DNA from: Spongiibacter nanhainus
GTDB lineage: Bacteria > Pseudomonadota > Gammaproteobacteria > Pseudomonadales > Spongiibacteraceae
Assembly: GCF_016132545.1 (NCBI RefSeq)
Contig: NZ_CP066167.1
Coordinates: 1,143,001 to 1,207,000, forward strand
DNA: 64,000 nt
Reading direction: 5' to 3'
The notes below the pieces were generated by a model. That model made no database searches. It had not been told where the DNA came from and worked only from the letters and a program-made list of their open reading frames with translations. Below are positions 27,959-36,165 of this stretch, piece by piece (within the stretch, counting starts at the first letter, position 1; each line of letters begins with the position of its first letter). Position numbers and translations under genes: made by a program.

Positions 27959-28416
27959 CGACTATCAATTTCACGGTAAACGGACAGCCCCAATCGCTGG
28001 ATATCGATCCCTCCACGCCGCTGTTGTGGACGCTGCGGGATCACCTGCAGATGACAGGCACCAAGTTTGGCTGCGGCATTGGCATGTGCGGTGCGTGTAC
28101 CGTTCACTTTAACGGCTCTGCCACCCGCTCCTGCGTGATACCCGTGCAGGCTGTAGACGGTGCCGATGTGGTAACTATCGAAGGTTTGTCTGACTCCGGC
28201 GACCACGTCTTACAGACCCTGTGGGTGGCGCTGAACGTCCCCCAATGCGGTTACTGCCAGGCCGGTGTATTGATGGCGGCAGCCGACCTGTTAAAACGCA
28301 ATCCCAATCCCAGCGATGACGAGATCGACGCGCAGATATCCAATATCTGTCGCTGCGGTACCTACCCGCGAATCCGCGCCGCCATTCACCGGGCTGCGGA
28401 GGAGTTGAAAGGATGA
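27955..28416 (+). CDS. iorA: [2Fe-2S] subunit of an isoquinoline 1-oxidoreductase-like molybdoenzyme
   Basis: 153 residues. The N-terminal plant-type ferredoxin cluster is [16 protein letters not shown]. The C-terminal helical domain holds the second cluster, QCGYCQAGV and [10 protein letters not shown]. This is the small subunit of the xanthine-dehydrogenase family. It overlaps both neighbours by 4 bases. It passes electrons from the molybdenum site; no FAD subunit is encoded here, so electrons probably go to a cytochrome or the respiratory chain. Confidence 0.9.
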   Translation: MTTINFTVNGQPQSLDIDPSTPLLWTLRDHLQMTGTKFGCGIGMCGACTVHFNGSATRSCVIPVQAVDGADVVTIEGLSDSGDHVLQTLWVALNVPQCGYCQAGVLMAAADLLKRNPNPSDDEIDAQISNICRCGTYPRIRAAIHRAAEELKG

Positions 28417-30653
28417 GAAAAGCACGCTTCGATGCGCCGACCCTGACCCGTCGTCGCTTTTTGGTCTCTGCCGCCGTGGTGGCCGGAGGGCTGTCCATGC
28501 AGTTGCGCCCCGCCGGAGCCCAGGCCGCAGAAACCACCGGGCAGGGCAGTGAACTGTCGCCCTGGTTGGTTATCAAGCCCGATGACACGGTGGTGGTCAC
28601 GGTACCCACCCCGGAAATTGGCAATGGCGCTTCCACTCAACAGGCGATGAATATCGCTGAGGAGCTGGAGTGTGATTGGGACAAGGTGACGGTGGAGTTT
28701 GCGGACTTTCGCCGTGAGTACCAGCAACCCGGCAGTTACGCCGTCGGCCTGCAGCCGTTTTTTGGCGGTCACAGTACCGACCACGATCGCATGCCCTACA
28801 CCCTGCAGCTGGGTGCCAGTGCCCGGGAGCGGCTAAAGACCGCGGCGGCCCAGCGTTGGGGCGTGCCGGTAGAAGACGTCAGCGCCCGCAATAGTGTGTT
28901 GACCCACAGCCCCAGCGGTCGATCCCTGCGCTTTGGTGAGGTGGCGGCGGCCGCGGCATCGGTTGAGCTGGCCAAAGAACCGGCGCTGAAGCCCCAGAGC
29001 GAATGGCGACTGTTGGGCAAAGCCCAGCCCCACAAGTTGCAGTTGCCCAATGTCGTTACCGGCCAAGCTCAGTTCGGTGTCGACGTGACTTTACCGGGCA
29101 TGGTCTATGCCGCGCTGTTGCAGTCGCCGGTGCACGGCGGGGTTTTAAAAAGCCACGACCCTGATGCCATCAAAGATATGCCTGGGGTGCGGGCAGTGGT
29201 GGTGATCGACCCCAGTGCCACGCCGGGTTCACCGGTAACGGCCAGCCCCACCTTCGGGTTTGAGGGCTCGGAGCTGCGCAGCGGGGTGGCGGTCATTGCC
29301 GATCACTACTGGCAGGCCAAAAAAGCACTGGATGCGCTGCCGGTAGAGTGGGACGACGGTTTGGGTACTTTCTGGTCTTCCAACGGCAAAATGCACCAGC
29401 GCCAGGATCGGGTGCTGGATCAATGGGCCGGTACGGCACTGACCAAGGCCGGAGATGTGGACGCCGTGGACGCGGCGCAAGTGGTTGAAGCGACGTATCG
29501 CACACCATTTTGCGAGCATGCCGCCATGGAGCCATTAAATGGCACCGCAATATACTCAGAAGAGGGGCTGGAGTTTTGGCACCCTACCCAAGACATGCAA
29601 CAAGCTTTTTGGGTGGCGGTGGACGAAAGCGGTCTGGACCCCGCTAAGGTCACCTTCCATCAAACATTGGTGGGCGGGGGCTTTGGTCGTCGGGTTATCG
29701 GTGACGATGTCCGCGCCGTTGTGGCGATTGCACGCCAGTACCCCGACGTCCCGGTCAAGGTGATCTGGTCCCGGGAAGAAACCACTCGCCAGGGCAGCTA
29801 CCGCACTCAGCTGGCGGCTCGCTACAAGGCCGGTCTGGGAGAGGACGGCATGCCGTTGTCCTTCCAGGGTGAGACCTGTTATTCGGGAATGCCCCTCAAT
29901 ATCGGTTTTACCGACATGACCTACGCGGCGGCAGGCAACATTCCCAATGTGCGCTTGCAGACCAGCGAACTGCCCATGCACATTGCCACGGGTGCCTACC
30001 GGGCGCCCTGTTACAACGCCCATGCCTTCACCGTGGAAACCTTCGTCGATGAATGCGCGGTTGCCGGCGGCATCGATCCACTGGAATACCGCTTGCGCCT
30101 GCTGGCGGGTTGGGATCCGGCATGGGCAGACTGCCTGAAGATCGCCGCCGAGCGCGCGGACTGGGGCAAGCCTCTGCCCAAGGGGCAGGGGCGGGGGATT
30201 GCCATCAGCAACTGGCCCCACCCCGGTGAGAAACAAGCCGGGGCTACGGTCTGCGCGGTGGCGCACGTGGAAGTGAGCCAAGCCGGTGAGCTGAAAGTAC
30301 ACCGGTTAGATTTCACCTTTGACTGCGGCCGTATTGTTAACAAAGATGCCGTTGCCGCCCAGTTGGAAGGGGGAATTATCTTCGGCTTGAACATGTCCCT
30401 CAACGAGGGCCTGACCATTGCCGACGGCGCCGTTGTCGAGCAAAACTTCGACGCGCTGCCAATGGTGAAAATGGGAGACCTGCCGGAGATCAATATCTAT
30501 TTTGAGGCGCTGTCCGGCCATGACCGATTTGGCATTATCGGTGAGGCACCGGTCGGTCCTATCGGTCCTGCCATCGGCAACGCCATCTATCAGGCTATCG
30601 GCAAGCGGGTTCGCAGCACGCCGTTTCGTAATGCGGATTTGAGCTGGTCTTAG
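28413..30653 (+). CDS. iorB: Molybdopterin-binding subunit, isoquinoline 1-oxidoreductase-like aldehyde/N-heterocycle dehydrogenase
   Basis: 746 residues. A twin-arginine signal ([14 protein letters not shown] from about residue 13) indicates Tat export of the folded complex with its small subunit. Family landmarks are [32 protein letters not shown] and the C-terminal [16 protein letters not shown] motif. The gamma-turn and insertion pattern is that of IorB-type enzymes, which hydroxylate N-heterocycles or oxidise aldehydes with water as oxygen donor. The substrate is unknown. The operon is three genes with ATGA overlaps and has no visible cofactor-maturation gene. Confidence 0.9.
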   Translation: MRKARFDAPTLTRRRFLVSAAVVAGGLSMQLRPAGAQAAETTGQGSELSPWLVIKPDDTVVVTVPTPEIGNGASTQQAMNIAEELECDWDKVTVEFADFRREYQQPGSYAVGLQPFFGGHSTDHDRMPYTLQLGASARERLKTAAAQRWGVPVEDVSARNSVLTHSPSGRSLRFGEVAAAAASVELAKEPALKPQSEWRLLGKAQPHKLQLPNVVTGQAQFGVDVTLPGMVYAALLQSPVHGGVLKSHDPDAIKDMPGVRAVVVIDPSATPGSPVTASPTFGFEGSELRSGVAVIADHYWQAKKALDALPVEWDDGLGTFWSSNGKMHQRQDRVLDQWAGTALTKAGDVDAVDAAQVVEATYRTPFCEHAAMEPLNGTAIYSEEGLEFWHPTQDMQQAFWVAVDESGLDPAKVTFHQTLVGGGFGRRVIGDDVRAVVAIARQYPDVPVKVIWSREETTRQGSYRTQLAARYKAGLGEDGMPLSFQGETCYSGMPLNIGFTDMTYAAAGNIPNVRLQTSELPMHIATGAYRAPCYNAHAFTVETFVDECAVAGGIDPLEYRLRLLAGWDPAWADCLKIAAERADWGKPLPKGQGRGIAISNWPHPGEKQAGATVCAVAHVEVSQAGELKVHRLDFTFDCGRIVNKDAVAAQLEGGIIFGLNMSLNEGLTIADGAVVEQNFDALPMVKMGDLPEINIYFEALSGHDRFGIIGEAPVGPIGPAIGNAIYQAIGKRVRSTPFRNADLSWS

Positions 30654-30725
30654 AGTCAACTGGTCGAAAAGTGAATGCAGTTGACCTCGGTGCCATAGTG
30701 AGCGGCATCGGTTACAATTCGTGCC

Positions 30726-31250
30726 ATGACCGAGCCCGACACTGTGCCCACCACATCCGACGCTTCTGCGCCAGACTCTGATATCCACTGGATGCAGCTA
30801 GCCCTGGAGCTAGCTGACCATGCCGCTGAAATCGGCGAGGTGCCGGTTGGCGCAGTGGTGGTTAAGGACGGTCACGTTATCGGCCGCGGCTACAACCAGC
30901 CCATCTCCAGTACCGACCCCACCGGCCATGCCGAAATTGTCGCACTGCGTCAGGCCTCTCAGCAGCAGAGCAACTATCGTCTTCCCGGCGCCACCCTCTA
31001 CGTGACTGTGGAACCCTGTGCCATGTGTGCTGGGGCGATTGTTCACGCCAGAGTGGAGCGGGTGGTGTTCGGCACCGCGGAGCCCAAGGCGGGCGCGGTG
31101 TGCAGCCATTTACAGCTGTTTGACCAAGCTCAGCTAAACCACCGGGTGACGTGGCAGGGGGGCGTGATGGCGGCTGAGGCCAAAGCTAAGATACAGTCTT
31201 TTTTTGCCCGCCGCCGAGAAGAGAAAAAGCGACTTAAGCAAGCTGATTAG
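30726..31250 (+). CDS. tadA: tRNA-specific adenosine deaminase
   Basis: 174 residues. Zinc deaminase motifs are H68-A-E70 in TGHAEIVALRQA and PC98AMC101 in VEPCAMCAGAI. TadA converts A34 to inosine in tRNA-Arg(ACG). The first 20 residues (acidic/Ser/Thr-rich) are an extension over E. coli TadA; a start nearer residue 23 is conceivable but lacks a good ATG context. It flanks the right side of the accessory block. Confidence 0.94.
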   Translation: MTEPDTVPTTSDASAPDSDIHWMQLALELADHAAEIGEVPVGAVVVKDGHVIGRGYNQPISSTDPTGHAEIVALRQASQQQSNYRLPGATLYVTVEPCAMCAGAIVHARVERVVFGTAEPKAGAVCSHLQLFDQAQLNHRVTWQGGVMAAEAKAKIQSFFARRREEKKRLKQAD

Positions 31251-31284
31251 CTAATTTGTGCGGCGAAATTCTGCGGATGGACCG

Positions 31285-32250
31285 TTAGCGACTTCGCGCG
31301 AGCAAATACAGGGCAACTTCGCCGTTACTCCAGTTCTGCACCATTTGCAGCCCGGCTTGCTGCGTCAGCCGCCGGAAACTGTCATCACTGTACTTGTGGG
31401 AGTTTTCGGTATGGATAAACGTGCCGTCGGCAAACTCAAAGGTGTGGCCGCTGACGGTCACCCTCTGATCCCCTTTCGCCACCAGATGCATCTCTATCCG
31501 GTCGAGTGATTCATTGTAGATCGCTCTGTGAACAAAGCCGCTGAGGTCAAAGTTGGCGTCCAACTCCCGGTTAATGCGTTTTAGGATGTTTTTGTTGAAT
31601 TCCGCAGTAATGCCTTTCTCGTCGTCATAGGCATTGGTCAGGCGCTGCCGGTCCTTGATTTGATCGGCACCCACCAGAATGTGACCGTCTTCACCCGCTA
31701 ACGTTGAGAGATTGCCCAGCACCTCCACCGCTTCAGGAGCGGAGAAATTGCCGATGGTAGAACCGGGAAAAAAGATCAGTGTGTTGTCTGTTTCCGGCAG
31801 TGCGCTGCGGATGTCCTGAGGGTCAGCGGTGAAATCGCCCTCCAGCGGATGAATATCCAGGCCGGGAAAGTGTTTGTGCAGGCTCTGTGTGGCTTCTTCC
31901 AGAGCTGAGGCCGATATCTCCAGCGGCACAAATGCTCGTGGCGATGGCATGGCGTCCAGCAAAATCGCGGCTTTGACGCCGGCCCCGGCGCCGGGCTCGA
32001 TAACCGTTGTCGAGGGTTCAATATGCTGGGCAATCTGGCGACTGCACTGCTGGAGCAGGTCGATTTCCGAGCGGGTCACATAGTACTCGTCCAAGCGACA
32101 GATTTCCTCAAACAGCTGTGAGCCCGCGCGGTCATAAAAATATTTGCAGGGCAGAGTGGGGGGCGATTGATGCAGGCCATGCAGAACATCCTGTAAGAAT
32201 TCTGACTGATCGGAACTCGCTTTAAGGGATTGACGTGCGAGTGCAGGCAT
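31285..32250 (-). CDS. egtD: L-histidine N-alpha-methyltransferase EgtD (ergothioneine synthesis)
   Basis: 321 residues from the ATG at 32250, which shares a base with the egtB stop (TAATG), so the pair is coupled. It has the EgtD hallmark KYFYDRAGSQLFEEI (about 36-50), the SAM motif VIEPGAGAG (83-91), FFPGSTIGNF and the C-terminal DGTFIHTENSHKY. EgtD trimethylates histidine to hercynine. A longer in-frame start inside egtB is less likely. Confidence 0.95.
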   Translation of the reverse strand: MPALARQSLKASSDQSEFLQDVLHGLHQSPPTLPCKYFYDRAGSQLFEEICRLDEYYVTRSEIDLLQQCSRQIAQHIEPSTTVIEPGAGAGVKAAILLDAMPSPRAFVPLEISASALEEATQSLHKHFPGLDIHPLEGDFTADPQDIRSALPETDNTLIFFPGSTIGNFSAPEAVEVLGNLSTLAGEDGHILVGADQIKDRQRLTNAYDDEKGITAEFNKNILKRINRELDANFDLSGFVHRAIYNESLDRIEMHLVAKGDQRVTVSGHTFEFADGTFIHTENSHKYSDDSFRRLTQQAGLQMVQNWSNGEVALYLLARSR

Positions 32251-33524
32251 TAGGCGTCCTCCGCCAATCGCAGCCCTGAAAACTGCCATTGCTGATGGGG
32301 ATAAAAGAAGTTTCGATAGCTGGTTCTGACGTGGTTTGTGGGGCTAACGCAGGAACCGCCCCGCAATACAAACTGCCCTGACATAAACTTGCCGTTATAT
32401 TCCCCAGCATCACCGGCAAAGGGCTTGAAGCCGGGGTAAGGTAAGTAGGCGCTGGCTGTCCATTCCCACACATCGCCAAACAATTGGCTGAGTGCTTCAT
32501 CGTCGGCAGCCTGGGTTTGCAGTTCACCGGCGCTTACATCGTTTACCCGGCCCCGCCAGTGGCCCGCAGCCACTTCCCACTCCTGCTCGGTGGGCAGGCG
32601 CTTGCCTTTCCAGGCGGCAAAGGCGCTGGCTTCGTAGTAATTGATGTGACAAGCGGTACTGGATAGGGGGAGTGGCTGTAATCCCGTCAGTTGATAGAGG
32701 TGCCAGCCGTTTTCCATCTGCCGCCAGTACAGCGGCGCCGTTGCCTGGCTCTCGTTGACCCAGGCCCAGCCGTCCGATAGCCAGAATTCGCTGCGCTGAT
32801 AGCCGCCGTCCTCAATAAACGCCAGGTACTCGCCGTTGCTGACTGGGCGGTTGGCCAGCTTAAAGGCATTTAAGTAGACCTTGTGTCGGGGGCGCTCGTT
32901 GTCGAAACTGAATCCCTTGCCGTCATGACCCACTTCATACAGGCCTTCGGGAAATGTCGACCAGGTCAGCGGCGGTAGTGATTTGCTGGTTTGGCTATTT
33001 GCGTGTGCGGAATAGGCAGGAAGCAAGGGGTTTTGGTAGAGCGCATGCTTGATATCGGTGAGCAAGAGCTCCTGGTGTTGCTTTTCGTGCTGTATGCCCA
33101 GTGTAGTAAGTTCAGTGATAGCCGCGTCTGTGTGCTGTGTAAGTAGTTGCTCCATGGCCAGGTCGACGTGGTGCCGGTAGGCTAGCACCTCTTCGAGGGA
33201 TGGGCGCGACAGCAAGCCGCGATGGGGCCGGGAGAACTGGCTGCCGATGGCGTTGTAGTAGGAGTTAAAAAGGTGTCCGAAGCGATCGTCGAAAACCCGG
33301 TATGTAGGGTCAAAGCGTCGCAGCAAGAAGGTTTCAAAAAACCAGCTGACATGGGCCAAATGCCACTTGGCTGGGCTGGCGTCAGGCATGGATTGCAACT
33401 GGCAGTCTGCTTCCGAGAGCGGAGCAACCAGCTGTTCGCTCAACTGCCGACACGACCGGTATTGGTCGATAAGGGCATGGTTGGCGTGAGATTCATTGAG
33501 CGATTTGCGTTGTTGCTGCGCCAT
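32250..33524 (-). CDS. egtB: Ergothioneine sulfoxide synthase EgtB
   Basis: 424 residues from the ATG at 33524, preceded by GGGGGAG. An N-terminal DinB-like domain supplies the iron ligands H55 (WHLAHVSWFFE), H146 and H150 (HEKQHQE). The C-terminal formylglycine-generating-enzyme-like domain has GGSCVSP and the ending WQFSGLRLAE. The non-haem iron enzyme joins a thiol to hercynine C2. No egtA or egtC is nearby, which suggests a type that uses cysteine directly, though those genes could lie elsewhere. Ergothioneine is a thione antioxidant. Confidence 0.95.
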   Translation of the reverse strand: MAQQQRKSLNESHANHALIDQYRSCRQLSEQLVAPLSEADCQLQSMPDASPAKWHLAHVSWFFETFLLRRFDPTYRVFDDRFGHLFNSYYNAIGSQFSRPHRGLLSRPSLEEVLAYRHHVDLAMEQLLTQHTDAAITELTTLGIQHEKQHQELLLTDIKHALYQNPLLPAYSAHANSQTSKSLPPLTWSTFPEGLYEVGHDGKGFSFDNERPRHKVYLNAFKLANRPVSNGEYLAFIEDGGYQRSEFWLSDGWAWVNESQATAPLYWRQMENGWHLYQLTGLQPLPLSSTACHINYYEASAFAAWKGKRLPTEQEWEVAAGHWRGRVNDVSAGELQTQAADDEALSQLFGDVWEWTASAYLPYPGFKPFAGDAGEYNGKFMSGQFVLRGGSCVSPTNHVRTSYRNFFYPHQQWQFSGLRLAEDA

Positions 33525-33548
33525 GCTCTTCTCCCCCTTTTTGGCTGC

Positions 33549-33605
33549 CACAAATATGGCTTATCACACACGGATTGTCACAAACATGGATTGCCATACA
33601 TTGTT
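33549..33605. repeat. Imperfect 14-16-bp tandem repeats upstream of egtB
   Basis: On the minus strand CAATCCATGTTTGTGA, CAATCCGTGTGTGA and TAAGCCATATTTGTGG follow each other directly, ending about 25 bases from the egtB ATG. They may be repeated regulator sites. Confidence 0.5.
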
Positions 33606-33687
33606 ATTAGCGCTTTGGCCTGAATTACTTATTATCCGCTTTCATCAGACCAGTATTTCCGGGTTTTCTGACCGCTGTATGACAGGT

Positions 33688-34542
33688 CTACGTCGTTATC
33701 GCGTTGATTAGACTTTGCCACCGCCCGCGCAATAGTGTCGAGGCCCGCCCCGTCACTTGTACCGTCTGCTTACCGTCCCAGCTTACATCGACTGTACCGC
33801 CTCTTGACGAGGCTTGGTAGCAGCGCAGGTGTTGGCGATGTAGCCGAGGCTGCCACCAGGGCGCCAGCATACAGTGCGCGGATCCGGTTACTGGGTCTTC
33901 GTTGAAGCCGGCGTGGAGTGGAAAGAAGCGGGATACGATGTCGAACCCGTCCCGCTTGCCCGGCGCCGTCAGCAACAGGCAATCCCGGGTGGCGGCGAGA
34001 ATGGCCGCAAAGTCAGGGGAGAAGTGCTCTACTGCTTCAGCCTCCGAAAGTTGGATCAGCAGGGTGCCGGGGACGGTAATGCTGCGTCCCACCGCCGCTA
34101 TACCGGCTGGCAGCAAATTCTGTAGCACCGGGTCGATATCGCCTGGCTCGGCGTGATTGGCTGGGAAGTCCAAGCTGATACTGGCGGCGCCGGAATCGGC
34201 CTGGCGTAGCTGGCAGCGCAGAGAAAAGTGCTGTGGTCCGGCGTCAAAGCGGATCGTTTGACCCTGAGCCAACCCGAGCTGCCAAAGCATATGGGCACAA
34301 GCCAGCGTGCCGTGGCCACACAACACAATTTCGCTGCTGGGGGTAAACCACTTGAGGCGCCATGGCAAATCATCGCCTGCGGCCCTTGGCCACACAAAGC
34401 AAGTTGCAGAGAGGTTGATCTCTGCGGCGACAGCCTGCATCCAGGCGTCGCTGGCGCTGTCTGCCAGTAGCAAAACCGCCGCGGGGTTGCCGGTAAAGGG
34501 GCCGTGACTGAAGGCGTCGACAATAAAGTAGTCCGGGGTCAC
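33688..34542 (-). CDS. PhzF-family isomerase/epimerase-like protein
   Basis: 284 residues with the diaminopimelate-epimerase-like fold of PhzF. Motifs: FTGNPAAV near the N-terminus, the catalytic Glu in AAEINLSATCF (about 41), CGHGTLACA, and EDPVTGSAHC near residue 215. In phenazine producers PhzF isomerises DHHA, but most family members, including this orphan without phz genes, have unknown substrates. It lies 13 bases after the mltF stop on the same strand and may share its transcript. Confidence 0.9.
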   Translation of the reverse strand: MTPDYFIVDAFSHGPFTGNPAAVLLLADSASDAWMQAVAAEINLSATCFVWPRAAGDDLPWRLKWFTPSSEIVLCGHGTLACAHMLWQLGLAQGQTIRFDAGPQHFSLRCQLRQADSGAASISLDFPANHAEPGDIDPVLQNLLPAGIAAVGRSITVPGTLLIQLSEAEAVEHFSPDFAAILAATRDCLLLTAPGKRDGFDIVSRFFPLHAGFNEDPVTGSAHCMLAPWWQPRLHRQHLRCYQASSRGGTVDVSWDGKQTVQVTGRASTLLRGRWQSLINAITT

Positions 34543-34555
34543 GTCCGCATTCCCC

Positions 34556-36055
34556 CTACAAGCCGTTCAGGCTCCGGTTAATCTCCGAGGGCAGGTAATC
34601 GGAGACGATTTTCGGCGGCGGGACCCGATAGCGATTCAGCTCGTCGAAGGTGAGTATCGAGTAGTAGTTGCGGATATTGCGCACATAGCGCACCGGTTCG
34701 TCGCCCCGGGCATAGCCGTATTTGGTGGTTTCATACCACTTGCGTTGGCGCAGCAGCGGCAGGTGCTTCTTGACATCCCGCCACAGGTTCGGATTACCAC
34801 CTTGTTTTTCGGTGAGTATCCGGGCGTCCTCCAGGTGCCCCAGCCCGATGTTATAAGCCGCCAGAGCAAACCAGTTGCGATCCGGTTGCTCAATGCTGCT
34901 GGGCAGTCTGGCTAGCAACTTTTTGTAGTACCGGGCGCCGCCGCGTAGGCTCTGCAGGGCGTCGAGGCGATTGGTCACACCGAGCTCTTTTGCGGTGATG
35001 CCGGTCAGCATCATCATGCCCAGCACTCCGGTGGGGGATTTGGCCTTGGGATTCCAGTGGGATTCCTGGTAGCTCATGGCCGCCAGCAGCCGCCAATCCA
35101 TATCGTATTCTATGGCCACTTGTTCTATCAGCCCTTTGTACTGGGGCAGGCGTTCAGACTTCATCTTCATAAAGGTGTGGTTGCTGATGAAAGTCTGCTG
35201 TTCACTGAGTGTAAAGAAGCGATCAACCAACCGTGCCAAGCGGCCACTGGCTTTGATCTCGGTAAAGAATACCGACATTTCTTCCAGCAACGCGGCATTG
35301 TCCTCCCCCGGGCGCAGCGCCCAGGCCAGTGGACTATCCTCTCCGGCGTTCAAAGCGATGCGGATGGTGGGGTAAAAGGCGCGATTGGCGTGAAACACAT
35401 TGGAGTGGACGATGGTGGCATCAATGTCGCCATTGCGCAGTTGCTCCAGCAGGTCGATGGCTTCCAAGTCCCGGCTTTCGGTCCAGCTGAGTTGCGGATG
35501 GATTTGCTGCAGTTGCTCTAATATTTCCACATGAGAACTATCGGCAATGACCCGGATGCGCTTGTCGACCAGGGCTTTGACGGTGCTGAGGCCGGGAGTT
35601 TGGTCGCGGTTGTAGATGATAAACTGTTCCACCGTCATGTAGGTCGGGCCAAAGGCCAAGCGGGCTTTACGCCCTTCGGTGACACTCAAGCCGGCGGCGG
35701 CGAAATCGGCGTGGTTGTTTTCCAGTGCGGTGAAGATATCGTCCAGGCCCACCATGGTGACCATTTCCAGCTCCACACCCAGGTGCTTGGCAAAGGCCTT
35801 GGCCAAATGGTACTCAAAGCCAGTGGGTTGGCCCTGATTTTCGTAGTAGGTGGTGGCGCCGTTGCGGGTCACCACCCGCAGCACACCCTCATCTCGAATC
35901 CGAGTCAGACTGTCGGGTGGTTCGCTGCAGTGAGCGAACAACAGGCTTGTGAGCACGGCAGCGAGCACGCGGCGCAAGCCGCGCCAGTAGTGGGCGTGAT
36001 GCCGGTTTTTGGGGTCTGAATTAGGGTTCGTCACGGCCCGTTGTGATCTCTGCAT
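34556..36055 (-). CDS. mltF: Membrane-bound lytic murein transglycosylase F
   Basis: 499 residues. The N-terminal signal ends in lipobox-like LLFAHC (C near residue 43). A periplasmic solute-binding-like domain (about 55-290, IRDEGVLRVVTRNG...EYHLAKAFAKHLG) precedes an SLT domain with the catalytic Glu in MSYQESHWNPKAKSPTG and LAAYNIGLGHLEDA. It cleaves peptidoglycan glycan strands to 1,6-anhydromuropeptides at the outer membrane. It is divergent from purL, the same arrangement as in Pseudomonas. Confidence 0.94.
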   Translation of the reverse strand: MQRSQRAVTNPNSDPKNRHHAHYWRGLRRVLAAVLTSLLFAHCSEPPDSLTRIRDEGVLRVVTRNGATTYYENQGQPTGFEYHLAKAFAKHLGVELEMVTMVGLDDIFTALENNHADFAAAGLSVTEGRKARLAFGPTYMTVEQFIIYNRDQTPGLSTVKALVDKRIRVIADSSHVEILEQLQQIHPQLSWTESRDLEAIDLLEQLRNGDIDATIVHSNVFHANRAFYPTIRIALNAGEDSPLAWALRPGEDNAALLEEMSVFFTEIKASGRLARLVDRFFTLSEQQTFISNHTFMKMKSERLPQYKGLIEQVAIEYDMDWRLLAAMSYQESHWNPKAKSPTGVLGMMMLTGITAKELGVTNRLDALQSLRGGARYYKKLLARLPSSIEQPDRNWFALAAYNIGLGHLEDARILTEKQGGNPNLWRDVKKHLPLLRQRKWYETTKYGYARGDEPVRYVRNIRNYYSILTFDELNRYRVPPPKIVSDYLPSEINRSLNGL

Positions 36056-36165
36056 AGGGCTTCATTCTATCGGCGGCTCGGAAATCACGCCAACAATAAA
36101 AATCCGACCGCAAATCCGCTACAATGCCCGGCTTTACTCCAGGTCCAACGAGGTCACTGCCCCGC

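Noticed and set aside
33688-34542. Phenazine biosynthesis PhzF
   Set aside because: No other phz genes; the family is broad and mostly uncharacterised.
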